Assembly (NCBI GenBank): GCA_016177265.1
Contig: JACOVP010000020.1
Coordinates: 1-41,238 of the forward strand
Reading direction: 5' to 3'
Source: Candidatus Woesearchaeota archaeon
GTDB lineage: Archaea; Nanobdellota; Nanobdellia; SCGC-AAA011-G17; UBA489
DNA: 41,238 bases
Shown here piece after piece: positions 15,898 to 25,977 of the stretch. Position numbers and translations under genes: made by a program. Each line of letters begins with the position of its first letter. The stretch's first letter is position 1. Under the pieces are notes generated by a model that was not told the DNA's origin, did not search any database, and saw only the letters and a list, made by a program, of their open reading frames with translations.

Positions 15898-16763
15898 ACG
15901 AGCAACTCCCGCGCTACAAGGAAGCACAGCAAGAGTTGATGAGGCAGATCCAGACGACGATGAAGAATAAAACTCTCTTGCAAGATACGTTGAAAGAATG
16001 GCAGGAGCAATTGAAGCGAGGAACAATAGATACTGCAACATACACAAACTCTATGCAGCAATTCCTGCAGGGAAGATCAGCAAATGAATGGAACAAAGTA
16101 TACGATGATCACGTCAAGAAATGCAACCAGGGATTGGTCTATTATGCAGAAAAGATCAATGAACTTGAAGCATCTGAAGAGACAAAAGGAAGCATCTGGC
16201 CAAAAGTTGGCATTGTAGCGGTTGCCTTAGTGCTCTTCTTTACCTTCCTAGCATTCAGTGATACGAAGATCACAGGTCTCTTTATTTTCGGGGAAGATGC
16301 AGGCAAGATAGTCTTTGAGGACGGATATACGCGAGAAGGAACGCGCTGGTCTGAAATCAAGGGAGACCATTATTATGAGCGTTGCCTCAAGATTAAGTCT
16401 GAAGCTGACTTCACTGCTGCTAAGGTTATGGGTAAAGTGACACGTGCAACTGAAGGGGAGAATATGCAATTTATATTAAGAAATGACAATAAAGGAGATC
16501 CCGCACAAGAAGTCGGTTCCTGTGAAGTGCGAAGCTATGAAGATGTTATAAAATCTTGTACTATAAAGAATTTAGAGCAGAACAAAGGAGATTATTGGGT
16601 TTGTGCGTCTCATCCGGAGGGAGATAAAGATCAAACCTATTTCACTATTGCCTACAGAGTTGGTGGAGAAAGAAAGACTGCATTATGGACAGGCAAAAGT
16701 TGGCAAAAGTTGGATAGATCTTCTTACACTATGAGGGTGCAGTTTATGAACGATGACGCATAA
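15894..16763 (+). CDS. Single-pass membrane protein with coiled coil and outer domain
   Basis: The 289-residue protein has a cytoplasmic helical, coiled-coil-like N-terminal half (residues 1-100, rich in Gln, Glu and Lys), one membrane helix (VGIVAVALVLFFTFLAF, about 105-121) and a C-terminal domain of about 165 residues that starts ITGLFIFGED and is beta-rich. It holds four Cys residues that could form disulfides (CLKI, CEVR, CTIK, CASH). It is translationally coupled on both sides (ATGA at 15894; 11-bp overlap at 16753) and probably links the regulator to the surface proteins or helps anchor them. I do not recognise the family. Confidence 0.65.
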   Translation: MNEQLPRYKEAQQELMRQIQTTMKNKTLLQDTLKEWQEQLKRGTIDTATYTNSMQQFLQGRSANEWNKVYDDHVKKCNQGLVYYAEKINELEASEETKGSIWPKVGIVAVALVLFFTFLAFSDTKITGLFIFGEDAGKIVFEDGYTREGTRWSEIKGDHYYERCLKIKSEADFTAAKVMGKVTRATEGENMQFILRNDNKGDPAQEVGSCEVRSYEDVIKSCTIKNLEQNKGDYWVCASHPEGDKDQTYFTIAYRVGGERKTALWTGKSWQKLDRSSYTMRVQFMNDDA

Positions 16764-19700
16764 GTCATTGAAGAAGAGATTAGTATTTTTTCTTAGTTTG
16801 GTAAGTTTGGTATTCTATCCGCAAATAAATATCGCAGAAGAAAATGTTCCACAACAAATCCAGATGCTGGAGACAGTGAAAAATGATGGTCCTACTACAG
16901 CAGACAATGAGATTACTTTTACTGGACAATGCAATGGACAAGATACCAAGCTAATTATATGTCGAAGCTCAGCGACACTCTGTGACATGGGGACGCTTCC
17001 AGGTGACCTGCTTTGTCTATCTGCTAGAACAAATGAAACGGAGAAATCATGCTCCTATACACCAACGCTAGAGGAAGCTGGTGAACATGCAGGATATAGT
17101 GCAACGTGCTGTGATCTACAAGAGAAATGCGCTGAAAATCAAACAACAGTGGACACATGGGTAATCAATGCACAAAATTCATTAATTATAAAAGATGATA
17201 ATGGTTTGCAAGTTCCAGCTGCTATTGAACAACAAGACACTTCTACCATACTCTCATTCACCAGCCAACCAATAGTCAAGATAACATTCACGAATTTGGA
17301 GGGTAATCAGATAGGACTTAGTCAAACAACTAGAGGGATTATCCCTCCAGAGGGTGTAGAATTTTCTAAAGTCTACGGCATTGATCTTGAGCAAGTCTCC
17401 TTTACAGAAGCAACACTCTATGCAACGGCAGAGGGCTCATCATTATATGTCTGTAAATTTTGGGACTTCACGTTAAGCACATGTATTGGATCTTGGGAAG
17501 CAGTCAAAAAATTGAATCAAAATGAAGAATATACATTCAACCTGCAAAAAAGTTCATTCGGATTTGCTGAAACAACAACCAGTCAAGAGCAGATCGTGGA
17601 AAGAGAAGAGCCATCAAAACAAATAACATCTCCACCTAAACAAAAAATAGAGGAACAAACATCGATAGACCCAGAGCTTCTTTTAGAGCCGATAAAAGAG
17701 GCACAAAATGAACCATTCCCAGTGGAAATAGGGAAAGTATCTAGCAATGGACCAATAGCTGCAGGTTCTCTCATAACTTTTACTGGAAGCTGCACCGGAG
17801 AGAATACTAGACTTTTACTTTGCAGATCAACAGCTACTTCTTGTGGTCTAAATACGCTCCCTGGAAATATTATTTGCCTGTCCGCAAGAACAAATGAATC
17901 AGAAAAGTCTTGTTCTTACAGCGCTATAGAAGAAGATCTTGGTGAACATAAGGAAGATACGGCTGTATGTTGTACAGAAGAGTATGGATGTACTTCTAAA
18001 ATCATCTTGATAGAGCCATGGACTGTGACAGCTCCTCCAGAAATAATACGGGAGGAAGCAAAAGAATCTGAGGAAGACATTCAAGAACAAGCAGAAATCA
18101 ATAAGCCAGTCAAATGGATCAAGAGGGTGCGATATCTTGAAAACGCTAGCAATGTCACGGTCAAAATTCACCCACGCGCAGCAGACATCAAAGTGCACAA
18201 GGTTGCCAATAAAGTGAAGGAAGAGCTCAAGCTAGACAAATGGGAGAAAAACGAAAGACCACAAGAGACAGAAATACTCATCAAGGAGCCAATTCAACAA
18301 GCAGACATTGAGTACAGCACTGCTCCGCCGACAATTGCTGAAGAGGTAATCAATGACTACAAAAAGAAGGTAGTTATTGGTTCTGATATTCACTATACTA
18401 ATATTCTTGCGTATATTGACATTCATGAGGCACAACAAAACCGCATCAGACTCTATCATGTGCAAAATGAGGCTAAAACGCCCGTGCAGATTACAGAATA
18501 TCAAGATACTAATAAAAATGGATTGATCGATAGAATAATGTGGGTTGTTCCAGGACTCAGCACAGAAACATATATCATAGAGATTACGAAAGCAGATCAT
18601 CTTGATAACAATAGGGAATTCATCTCGGACATTTATGAAGAAGTTCGTGAACTTGATGGGAACTGGAGTGAAACAATTCCTAATCAGCATTATGTAAGAG
18701 TTACTTTCGAAAAAAATCTTACAAATGAGAACGATATAACTGTTTATCCAAGGATTGTTTCAGGGAATCCAAGAATTGAGATATATGAAGTGAATGGCAA
18801 TGATATAATCGCTGAATTTACTTCATTGAGTCAAAACCAATACAATAAAGTCTTGCTAACGAATCTGCAGGGAAGCCAGGACACGTTTGATTTAAAAGTC
18901 CAGGGTGGAAGTTTGCAGTTTGACCATATTGTTGATCCTCCAGCAAAAATAGTCGACAATAGTTTTGGCTGCGATAAGACAAGCATTCAAGTCGGAGAAA
19001 CAACGAATTGTACCGGAGACTATGGGAATGCTGGTGACTCTTTTTTAACAGCCTGCAGTCTTCAGATCAACAACGAAATTACTCTCGAATTCTCTAATGT
19101 TTGCGGCGCTAACAACCTAAGAGTAAGCGCTATTGATGTAAGTCAGGCGAGTGCCGCAAGTTGTACTGACAACGGCAATGGCACTGTCAACTGCGTCAAC
19201 TGGCCCAGTACCGCCGACAACGTAGTGATTAACTGGACGCTAGAGGGTTGTGCCGTTTCTACAGCAAATACGCTCGACACAGAGAGTGTAGATTGCAATG
19301 ATCAGTTTAATAATAATGCGCTAGATATTGAAGTTACTGCTGGAGCAGATACAACTCCGCCGACATATTCTAACATAGAGTTTGATCCGGCTAATGCTTC
19401 AAGCTATTCGGTCACGCAATACTATGAGTTCAACGTAACATGGACTGATAATGTGCAGATAGATACAGCATACATAGTATTTGACGATGTGAATTACAGT
19501 GCTGGCGATATCTATAATTTATCAAGCGTGTATTCATTCAACAGAACAGGACTTTCTGTTGGAAGAGAGCACAATTATACTTGGTTCGCTAATGATTCTA
19601 ATGATAATGAAAATCAAACAGAATTGCAGTCTTATACGGTTGTTCAAGCAGAGCCAGGCGTCAACCTCACCTTAGACGGCAATGATGCCAACCTTACAAT

Positions 19701-21381
19701 TACTATGCTTGACGCAGTGAACATTACCGCAACACAAGAAACAGGAGAAGGAGATTTCCAACTCTTCCAAGATGGTGTTTTGATTAATGAAGGACAAACA
19801 CTGCTCAGCAACAGCACCAACTTCACTGGAGAAGGCGACTTCAACATCACGTCCTTCCACCCAGACACGGAAAACTTCACCACGAACTTCACCACCTTCT
19901 ACGTCATCAGCAGAGAGAATATCACGCCTGTCATAAATCTCACTGATCCCCTAGACAACAATGTTACGCTGATTACAGATAGTTCAACGAACCTTACTTT
20001 CTTGTCCAACGCGACAGACAATATCCAATTAGCGAATGCTACGCTGTACCACAATCTTTCTGGAACTTTCGAAGCGAATGAAACAGTCTTTATTGACGGC
20101 ATCTTCAATGAAACAGCTTTCTCACTCAACATAGCGCCCACTACATCATTTATCTGGAATGTCCTCTACTGTGATAATGCTACGAGTCCCAATTGCGCCT
20201 TTGGTGACACGAATTTTACTGCTACCGTAGAACGAGATACGCAAGCTCCCATAGTCAATCTGACCGATCCATTAAACAACAATATCACCAGCACGGACAC
20301 GACAGCAAATCTCACGTTCTTGTCTAATGCAACCGATAACCTTGAACTAGCCAACGCCACGCTGTACCACAATCTTTCTGGAACTTTCGAACAGAACCAA
20401 ACCACAGACATTAATGGCACCTTTAATGAAACTGCGTTCTCCATAGATATAGCACCTACAACAACCTTCATTTGGAACGTGCTCTACTGTGACGCAGCAG
20501 GCAACTGTGATTTTGCAGTAGATAATTTCACAGCAACCGTCCAACCAGATACAGTAGCGCCAATCGTCGAGGCCATTGATGGACCAGGCGGCAACACTAT
20601 TAGTGATCAATCCGTCACGGAAGATAATATCACAGACTTAGAAGTCACGTTCACCGTCACCGATGACAACGGAGTTGCAGATTTAGACTTCTCCACCGTC
20701 AACATCACTCTCTACAACAGCACATATATCACAACCGATGTCAACTACTTCAGCCAGAATACGTCCTGCAATAATAATGAAAATATTTCAGCCACGCAGG
20801 CGAACTTCACCTGCAACATCGAAATCAACTACTGGTACACGGCAGGAGACTGGAATATCACTGCAGGAGTAACAGACATCTCAGGTTTCAGTAGCGAAAA
20901 TGCCACGAATATGTCGATCCAAGAAACCACAGCCATCGCCATCTCGCCAACGAGTATCACCTTCCCAGAACTGACCTTGGGAGCAGAAAACATCACCTCA
21001 GACACCGATCCTATTACTATCAACAACACTGCCAATGACTACATCGATCAAAACAACACGAGAGTCACTGGTTTAGATCTCGTGGGCGAGGTAACTGATA
21101 CACAAGCCATCACGGCAGAGAACTTCACGGTCAGCGAAAGCACAGGTGAAACTCCCCCCGTAGAATGCTCCAATATTGGCGATGATTTAAATAACTCGCG
21201 CCTGATCAACAACACTGCAATAAATGTCAATATGTCAGTCTTGCCCGCGGGCAATCGCAGTATCGCTAATGAGGGTGTCGAGCAGATCTACTTCTGTATT
21301 CCTCTGGTCCCCGATACGCTGTTGCCTCAAGCCTATTCCACCCTCAACAGTACCACAGGATGGACGGTATCGGTGATTTAA
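16753..21381 (+). CDS. Giant modular surface protein A
   Basis: The 1542-residue protein starts with a signal peptide (KKRLVFFLSLVSLVFYPQINIA). Two 8-Cys repeats follow, near residues 45-136 and 335-425; the first has spacing C-x9-C-x6-C-x10-C-x11-C-x18-CC-x5-C (Cys 60 to 126). Between them is a module ending YVCKFWDFTLSTCIGSW...GFAE. Later come a segment with DTNKNGLIDRIMW and FDHIVDPP, a fibronectin/Ig-like region with many N-x-T/S sites, two tandem repeats starting VNLTDPL, and a C-terminal module from 20563. Woesearchaeota-type surface proteins share the FDxIVDP and DTNxxGLIDRI blocks. No C-terminal membrane helix is present. It overlaps the upstream gene by 11 bp. Confidence 0.85.
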   Translation: MTHKSLKKRLVFFLSLVSLVFYPQINIAEENVPQQIQMLETVKNDGPTTADNEITFTGQCNGQDTKLIICRSSATLCDMGTLPGDLLCLSARTNETEKSCSYTPTLEEAGEHAGYSATCCDLQEKCAENQTTVDTWVINAQNSLIIKDDNGLQVPAAIEQQDTSTILSFTSQPIVKITFTNLEGNQIGLSQTTRGIIPPEGVEFSKVYGIDLEQVSFTEATLYATAEGSSLYVCKFWDFTLSTCIGSWEAVKKLNQNEEYTFNLQKSSFGFAETTTSQEQIVEREEPSKQITSPPKQKIEEQTSIDPELLLEPIKEAQNEPFPVEIGKVSSNGPIAAGSLITFTGSCTGENTRLLLCRSTATSCGLNTLPGNIICLSARTNESEKSCSYSAIEEDLGEHKEDTAVCCTEEYGCTSKIILIEPWTVTAPPEIIREEAKESEEDIQEQAEINKPVKWIKRVRYLENASNVTVKIHPRAADIKVHKVANKVKEELKLDKWEKNERPQETEILIKEPIQQADIEYSTAPPTIAEEVINDYKKKVVIGSDIHYTNILAYIDIHEAQQNRIRLYHVQNEAKTPVQITEYQDTNKNGLIDRIMWVVPGLSTETYIIEITKADHLDNNREFISDIYEEVRELDGNWSETIPNQHYVRVTFEKNLTNENDITVYPRIVSGNPRIEIYEVNGNDIIAEFTSLSQNQYNKVLLTNLQGSQDTFDLKVQGGSLQFDHIVDPPAKIVDNSFGCDKTSIQVGETTNCTGDYGNAGDSFLTACSLQINNEITLEFSNVCGANNLRVSAIDVSQASAASCTDNGNGTVNCVNWPSTADNVVINWTLEGCAVSTANTLDTESVDCNDQFNNNALDIEVTAGADTTPPTYSNIEFDPANASSYSVTQYYEFNVTWTDNVQIDTAYIVFDDVNYSAGDIYNLSSVYSFNRTGLSVGREHNYTWFANDSNDNENQTELQSYTVVQAEPGVNLTLDGNDANLTITMLDAVNITATQETGEGDFQLFQDGVLINEGQTLLSNSTNFTGEGDFNITSFHPDTENFTTNFTTFYVISRENITPVINLTDPLDNNVTLITDSSTNLTFLSNATDNIQLANATLYHNLSGTFEANETVFIDGIFNETAFSLNIAPTTSFIWNVLYCDNATSPNCAFGDTNFTATVERDTQAPIVNLTDPLNNNITSTDTTANLTFLSNATDNLELANATLYHNLSGTFEQNQTTDINGTFNETAFSIDIAPTTTFIWNVLYCDAAGNCDFAVDNFTATVQPDTVAPIVEAIDGPGGNTISDQSVTEDNITDLEVTFTVTDDNGVADLDFSTVNITLYNSTYITTDVNYFSQNTSCNNNENISATQANFTCNIEINYWYTAGDWNITAGVTDISGFSSENATNMSIQETTAIAISPTSITFPELTLGAENITSDTDPITINNTANDYIDQNNTRVTGLDLVGEVTDTQAITAENFTVSESTGETPPVECSNIGDDLNNSRLINNTAINVNMSVLPAGNRSIANEGVEQIYFCIPLVPDTLLPQAYSTLNSTTGWTVSVI
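20563..21381 (+). repeat. C-terminal surface module, copy in protein A
   Basis: A module of about 270 residues beginning IVEAIDGPGGNTIS and ending TTGWTVSVI. A 47-nt core (21037-21083) is identical in all three copies. Confidence 0.8.
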
Positions 21382-21382
21382 G

Positions 21383-24300
21383 ATGAACTTTTCATATCAG
21401 AAAAAAAAGAGAAACGTCTTTTTACTAATCATAGGTCTCTTTTTAGCATTCACAGTTGGGGCAGAGAATCATGATATTAATCAAGAACCTCATGTAGGAA
21501 CAGTAACAAGTAATGGCTCTGTTATTGAAGGCACGCCAATTACATTTATGGGAACTTGTCAAGGAGAAAACACTCAACTAGTTGTTTGCCAAGAAAATAC
21601 GATCTGCAGTACACAATCTAATCAAGAAGATATAATTTGCTCCTCAGAGTTTACAGATGATGCAGAGAAAGAATGTGTATATATAACAACCAAGGAAGAC
21701 TTATCAATTCATAATAATGACATTGCCACCTGTTGTAATGGAGAAGGTATTTGTGATTCCAATGTTGTGGCAGTTCCTCCTTGGATGGTCCTCGATGAGC
21801 AAGCTACATCACAAATAATAATTTTAGATGATGAAGATAATCTTGTTCCGGCAACAGTTACACAACAAGACACAGAAACTGATATAATTTTTATAAATCA
21901 ACCGATTACAAAATTGCAGTTTAGTGTTTTTGAAGGAAATAAGATTGGTTTAAGTCAAGCGACACGAGGGATTATTCCACCAGAAGGCATAGAGTTCGCA
22001 AAAGTTTACAGCCTAGATGTAGAAGAAGTAAATTTCACTGAAGCAACGTTGTATGCCCTAGCGCAGGGCGCATCACTCTATCTCTGTAAGTTCTGGGACT
22101 TTACATTGAGCACTTGTGTAGGCTCCTGGGATGTAATAAAAAACATTGAACCAAATACAGAATACACTTTCAACCTGCAAAAAGGTTCATTCGGCTTTGC
22201 TGAAGCTATAACAGAAGCACAGCCAGCAGTGCAGCCAGTGATTGAACAGCCTCCTGAAGAGCCAGTCAAGGAGCCGGTTGTCGAAGAACCAATCATCATT
22301 GAAGAGCCAGTTCCAGAAATAAATATAGAAGGTCCTATCACCAATAATGGCCCAGTAGAGCAAGGGCAAGAAATAATATTTTCAGGAATATGCAAAAGCA
22401 ACCAACCAACACAAGTAGTCATCTGTCGAGATAATATTGTTTGCAATGCAGAAACTTCCAAAGAAAATGTGTTGTGCACTTCTGTGCAGTCCCCAGATGA
22501 ACGTAAGTCATGTGCTTATAGTACAACTACAGAAGACATTGGAGAAAATGTAGACTCTATTGCTACATGCTGTACCACTGAAGGCAGCTGCGCAGCAGAA
22601 ACTAAATCTCTAGAATCATGGGCAGTGACAGCCCCTCTAAAAATAATACAAGAAGAGATAAAAGAGTCAGAAGAAGATATCCAGGAGCCAGCAGAGATCA
22701 ATAAACCAGTGCATTGGAAGAAAAAAATAAAGCTTAAGCAGGATATGAAGGACCTTACTGTTACTATCCCTTCCACAAGCACCAACATTACTATTCTTAA
22801 ACGAGAAAATGAGCTTCTCCAAGAATTACAGACCGAACAGTGGAGTCTTCTTGAGAAAGAAAAAGAGAAAGAAATAACCATCAATATACCAGTAAATGAT
22901 GTTGAGTTAGATTATGTTACAGAACCGCCACAGGTAAGTGAATCTGAATTGAGTCCGCACAAAAAACAAGTTACCGTGAGCTCGGATCTGTCCTACACGA
23001 ATATCACCTCGTATACCATCATTCCAGAGACACCAGAGAAAAAACTGCGGCTCTTTTGGATGGTCAATGAATCACGGCAACCAGTAGATAATGTACGATA
23101 TCTCGATACCAATGGCGATAGGCTCATTGATCGGATTGAATGGTTTATTTCCCATTTAAGCAATCAGACCTATGAAGTCATTATGGTGACGAAAGCGGAT
23201 CATCTAGATGAGAATAAAGTGTTCTTGTCCGATGTCTACAACGAGGTCAAGCAATTGGATAATGTTTGGAGTGAAACCATTCCAGAAACCCATTACGTTC
23301 AAGTGACGTTTGGCACACCCCTGACAGCAAGACACGATATTTCTATCTATCCACGCATAGTGGGTGGTAATCCAAAGATTATAGTCTATGAAGTCAATCA
23401 ATCGGAAGTGCTGGCGGAATTCTCTACCATCACAGCAAACCAGTACAATAAAGTCTTTTTAGAGAATCTCAACGGAACGCAAGAGACGTTTGATTTGCAG
23501 ATTCTTAATGGTGCTGTTGAGTTTGATCATATTGTTGATCCAACGCTCACTATTTCTAATATAACCACTCTCTGCGGTGAAGTCACTGCTTATGACACCA
23601 TTGTGGTCACGGAAACAGGTGAGCTGGAAATTTGTCTTATGAATGGAACTGGCACGAATAGCAATACTGGTTTTGTGAACATTACCTTGGGATCTGTAGG
23701 AAATTTCTCTGTCGCTGCAGGCGGGATAGTGAATGGCACTGGTGGCGGTGCTGAAGGTGGCGCGGGTACAAATTCAGGCTGCGCAACCCAGGGAGATAAT
23801 GGTCAGAATTATACGAATGGAGTGGCTCTTTGTAGTCCGAATGGTGGAGGCGGTGGAGGAGGAAGTGATGCTACTTCTACTGCCGAGACCGCTGGAGGTG
23901 GTGGAGGGGGATTTGGAGGCGCTGGCGGTACTGGTGGGAAGTCTGCAACTGGTGGTACAGTGGGCGCGGCAGGTGGAACGTATGGAGATGCTGAAGAACA
24001 AGAGCTCAATACATCTGGTTCCGGTGGTGGTGGTAGTTCAGATGACGCTGGAGTTAGAGGAGGTTCTGGTGGCGCTGGTTTTAGGGTTGACGCTGGCAGC
24101 GGCGAGATTAATATTCAAGGCACTATTAATGTGAGTGGGGAAGATGGCACAGATGCCGCGGGAAACGCGGATCGGGCGGGAGCAGGCGGAGGAAGTGGCG
24201 GTCATGTTATCCTGATTGCGAAAAAATTAAATCTTAATGCAGGTGCTATTTACGCGGAAGGGGGAAGAGGAGGCAATGGAGGCACTACCGCTGATGGTTG

Positions 24301-25930
24301 TGGTGGTGGAGGCGGTGGCGGAGGAAGAATTGTCTATGTCTATGATAATATTACCGAAGACAGCCTTATCAATTCAACAGATGGTGGTGACAGAGGCAAT
24401 AGCCCAGACACTGGTCCTTGTGCGGCCCTGCCAACGTTAGGTACCAACGGAACAGTCTTCTATAATCAATCAACGTTCGCGGATCTTTCACCACCAATAG
24501 CTGACCCTAATAGTATAGTTTTCGATCCAATCAATGAAACAAATTACACGCTTACACAATTCTACGAATTCAATGCCACATGGACAGATGATGTGGAAGT
24601 AGACAATGTCTTCATCACGTTCAACGAAACGAACTACAGCTTTGCAAAAGGAGAAGTCTACAACAGTTCAGAGACACCAACCGTCTTCTCCTTCAACCAG
24701 ACAGGATTGGCAGCGGCAGAATATAACTACACGTGGTTCGCCAACGATTCTAGTAACAACGAAAACCAGACAGACTTGCAGTTTGGATACATTGTCGCGC
24801 GAGCGGAGCCTGAAGTGAACTTGACCTTAAATGATACCATAAATAACATCACCATCATAGTCAGCGATGCGGAAGTCAATCATTCTGCCTCGTTAATTAC
24901 AGGTGACTCTGAAGCAACCGTCCAGATCCTTCAAGACGGAGTAGCCATGGTGACAGAAGGCGCCTCTCCTACCATCAGCAACGTCACCAACTACACAGCA
25001 ACAGGAACCTACAATATCACTGTCCTGTATCAAACCTCGGAAAATTATACCACGAACTTTACGACGCTCTTCGTCGAGGTCACTGCAGCAGCTGGAGGCA
25101 ACACTGCACCAGTCGTTGAAGCGATTGATGGCCCAGGTGGTAATACCATCTCATCTCAATCAGTAACAGAAGATGGCATCACTGACCTAGGAGTCACCTT
25201 CACCATCACAGATGCAGAAGGAGTTACAGACTTAAATGCAACAGAAATAAACATCACGCTCTTCAACACCACCTATATCACGACCGATGTCAACTACTTT
25301 AGCCAAAACACCTCGTGCGACAACATCAACAACATCTCATCAACACAGGCGAACTTTACGTGCAACATAGAGATCAACTACTGGTACACAGCAGGAGAAT
25401 GGAATCTCACCGTTGGAGCAACTGACATTGCTGGTGCAAGTAGCGAAAATGCTACCAATATAAGCATCGGAGAGACAACAGCTATTGTTATTGACCTAAC
25501 GTCACTGACATTCCCGCAATTGATTTTAGGGGCAGAAAACACCACCTCAGACAACGATCCTATCACCATCAACAACACAGCCAATGACTACATCGATCAA
25601 AACAACACGAGAGTCACTGGTTTAGATCTCGTGGGCGAAGTAACTGATACACAGGCCATCACGACAGAGAACTTCACGGTCAGCGAAAGCACAGGTGAAA
25701 CTCCGCCCGTAGAATGCTCCAATATTGGTGATAATTTAAATAACTCGCGCCTGATCAACAACACTGCAATAAATGTCAACATGTCAATCTTATCCTCAGG
25801 TAATCGTAGTATCGCGGGAGAAGGCGTCGAGCAACTGTATGTGTGCATTCCTATAGTTCCCGATGGACTCCTGCCCCAGGCCTATTCCACGTTAAATGGT
25901 ACAACAGGATGGACAGTATCTGTGGTATAA
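21383..25930 (+). CDS. Giant modular surface protein B with glycine-rich domain
   Basis: The 1515-residue protein is a paralogue of protein A, starting 1 nt after its stop. It has a signal peptide (NVFLLIIGLFLAFTVGA), two 8-Cys repeats, the DTNGDRLIDRIEW block and FDHIVDP. In place of A's next domain it has about 220 residues of glycine-rich sequence (23719-24390) with the pattern I-N-V-S-G / I-Y-A-E-G-G-x-G-G typical of glycine-rich beta-solenoid surface domains. A fibronectin-like segment and the shared C-terminal module (25109-25930) follow. N-glycosylation-type N-x-S/T sequons are very frequent. No C-terminal anchor is visible. Confidence 0.85.
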   Translation: MNFSYQKKKRNVFLLIIGLFLAFTVGAENHDINQEPHVGTVTSNGSVIEGTPITFMGTCQGENTQLVVCQENTICSTQSNQEDIICSSEFTDDAEKECVYITTKEDLSIHNNDIATCCNGEGICDSNVVAVPPWMVLDEQATSQIIILDDEDNLVPATVTQQDTETDIIFINQPITKLQFSVFEGNKIGLSQATRGIIPPEGIEFAKVYSLDVEEVNFTEATLYALAQGASLYLCKFWDFTLSTCVGSWDVIKNIEPNTEYTFNLQKGSFGFAEAITEAQPAVQPVIEQPPEEPVKEPVVEEPIIIEEPVPEINIEGPITNNGPVEQGQEIIFSGICKSNQPTQVVICRDNIVCNAETSKENVLCTSVQSPDERKSCAYSTTTEDIGENVDSIATCCTTEGSCAAETKSLESWAVTAPLKIIQEEIKESEEDIQEPAEINKPVHWKKKIKLKQDMKDLTVTIPSTSTNITILKRENELLQELQTEQWSLLEKEKEKEITINIPVNDVELDYVTEPPQVSESELSPHKKQVTVSSDLSYTNITSYTIIPETPEKKLRLFWMVNESRQPVDNVRYLDTNGDRLIDRIEWFISHLSNQTYEVIMVTKADHLDENKVFLSDVYNEVKQLDNVWSETIPETHYVQVTFGTPLTARHDISIYPRIVGGNPKIIVYEVNQSEVLAEFSTITANQYNKVFLENLNGTQETFDLQILNGAVEFDHIVDPTLTISNITTLCGEVTAYDTIVVTETGELEICLMNGTGTNSNTGFVNITLGSVGNFSVAAGGIVNGTGGGAEGGAGTNSGCATQGDNGQNYTNGVALCSPNGGGGGGGSDATSTAETAGGGGGGFGGAGGTGGKSATGGTVGAAGGTYGDAEEQELNTSGSGGGGSSDDAGVRGGSGGAGFRVDAGSGEINIQGTINVSGEDGTDAAGNADRAGAGGGSGGHVILIAKKLNLNAGAIYAEGGRGGNGGTTADGCGGGGGGGGRIVYVYDNITEDSLINSTDGGDRGNSPDTGPCAALPTLGTNGTVFYNQSTFADLSPPIADPNSIVFDPINETNYTLTQFYEFNATWTDDVEVDNVFITFNETNYSFAKGEVYNSSETPTVFSFNQTGLAAAEYNYTWFANDSSNNENQTDLQFGYIVARAEPEVNLTLNDTINNITIIVSDAEVNHSASLITGDSEATVQILQDGVAMVTEGASPTISNVTNYTATGTYNITVLYQTSENYTTNFTTLFVEVTAAAGGNTAPVVEAIDGPGGNTISSQSVTEDGITDLGVTFTITDAEGVTDLNATEINITLFNTTYITTDVNYFSQNTSCDNINNISSTQANFTCNIEINYWYTAGEWNLTVGATDIAGASSENATNISIGETTAIVIDLTSLTFPQLILGAENTTSDNDPITINNTANDYIDQNNTRVTGLDLVGEVTDTQAITTENFTVSESTGETPPVECSNIGDNLNNSRLINNTAINVNMSILSSGNRSIAGEGVEQLYVCIPIVPDGLLPQAYSTLNGTTGWTVSVV
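25109..25930 (+). repeat. C-terminal surface module, copy in protein B
   Basis: The same module, from VVEAIDGPGGNTIS to TTGWTVSVV; identical core at 25586-25632. Identity with the copy in protein A extends to most of 25560-25790, including silent sites. Confidence 0.8.
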
Positions 25931-25939
25931 AAAGGAACA

Positions 25940-25949
25940 TTTATAAATA
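25940..25949 (+). promoter_or_regulatory. Internal TATA box before surface protein C
   Basis: TTTATAAATA lies in the 47-bp gap before the ATG at 25978, together with a purine-rich AAAGGAAAA just before the start. The third surface gene and those after it can therefore be transcribed apart from the long upstream operon. Confidence 0.5.
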
Positions 25950-25977
25950 AGGTATACAACATCTAAAGGAAAAAAAG

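Noticed and set aside
23733..24134. Long alternative frames within the glycine-rich part of surface protein B
   Set aside because: They arise from the repetitive GGN codons of the glycine-rich domain; they have no plausible start signal and low-complexity products.
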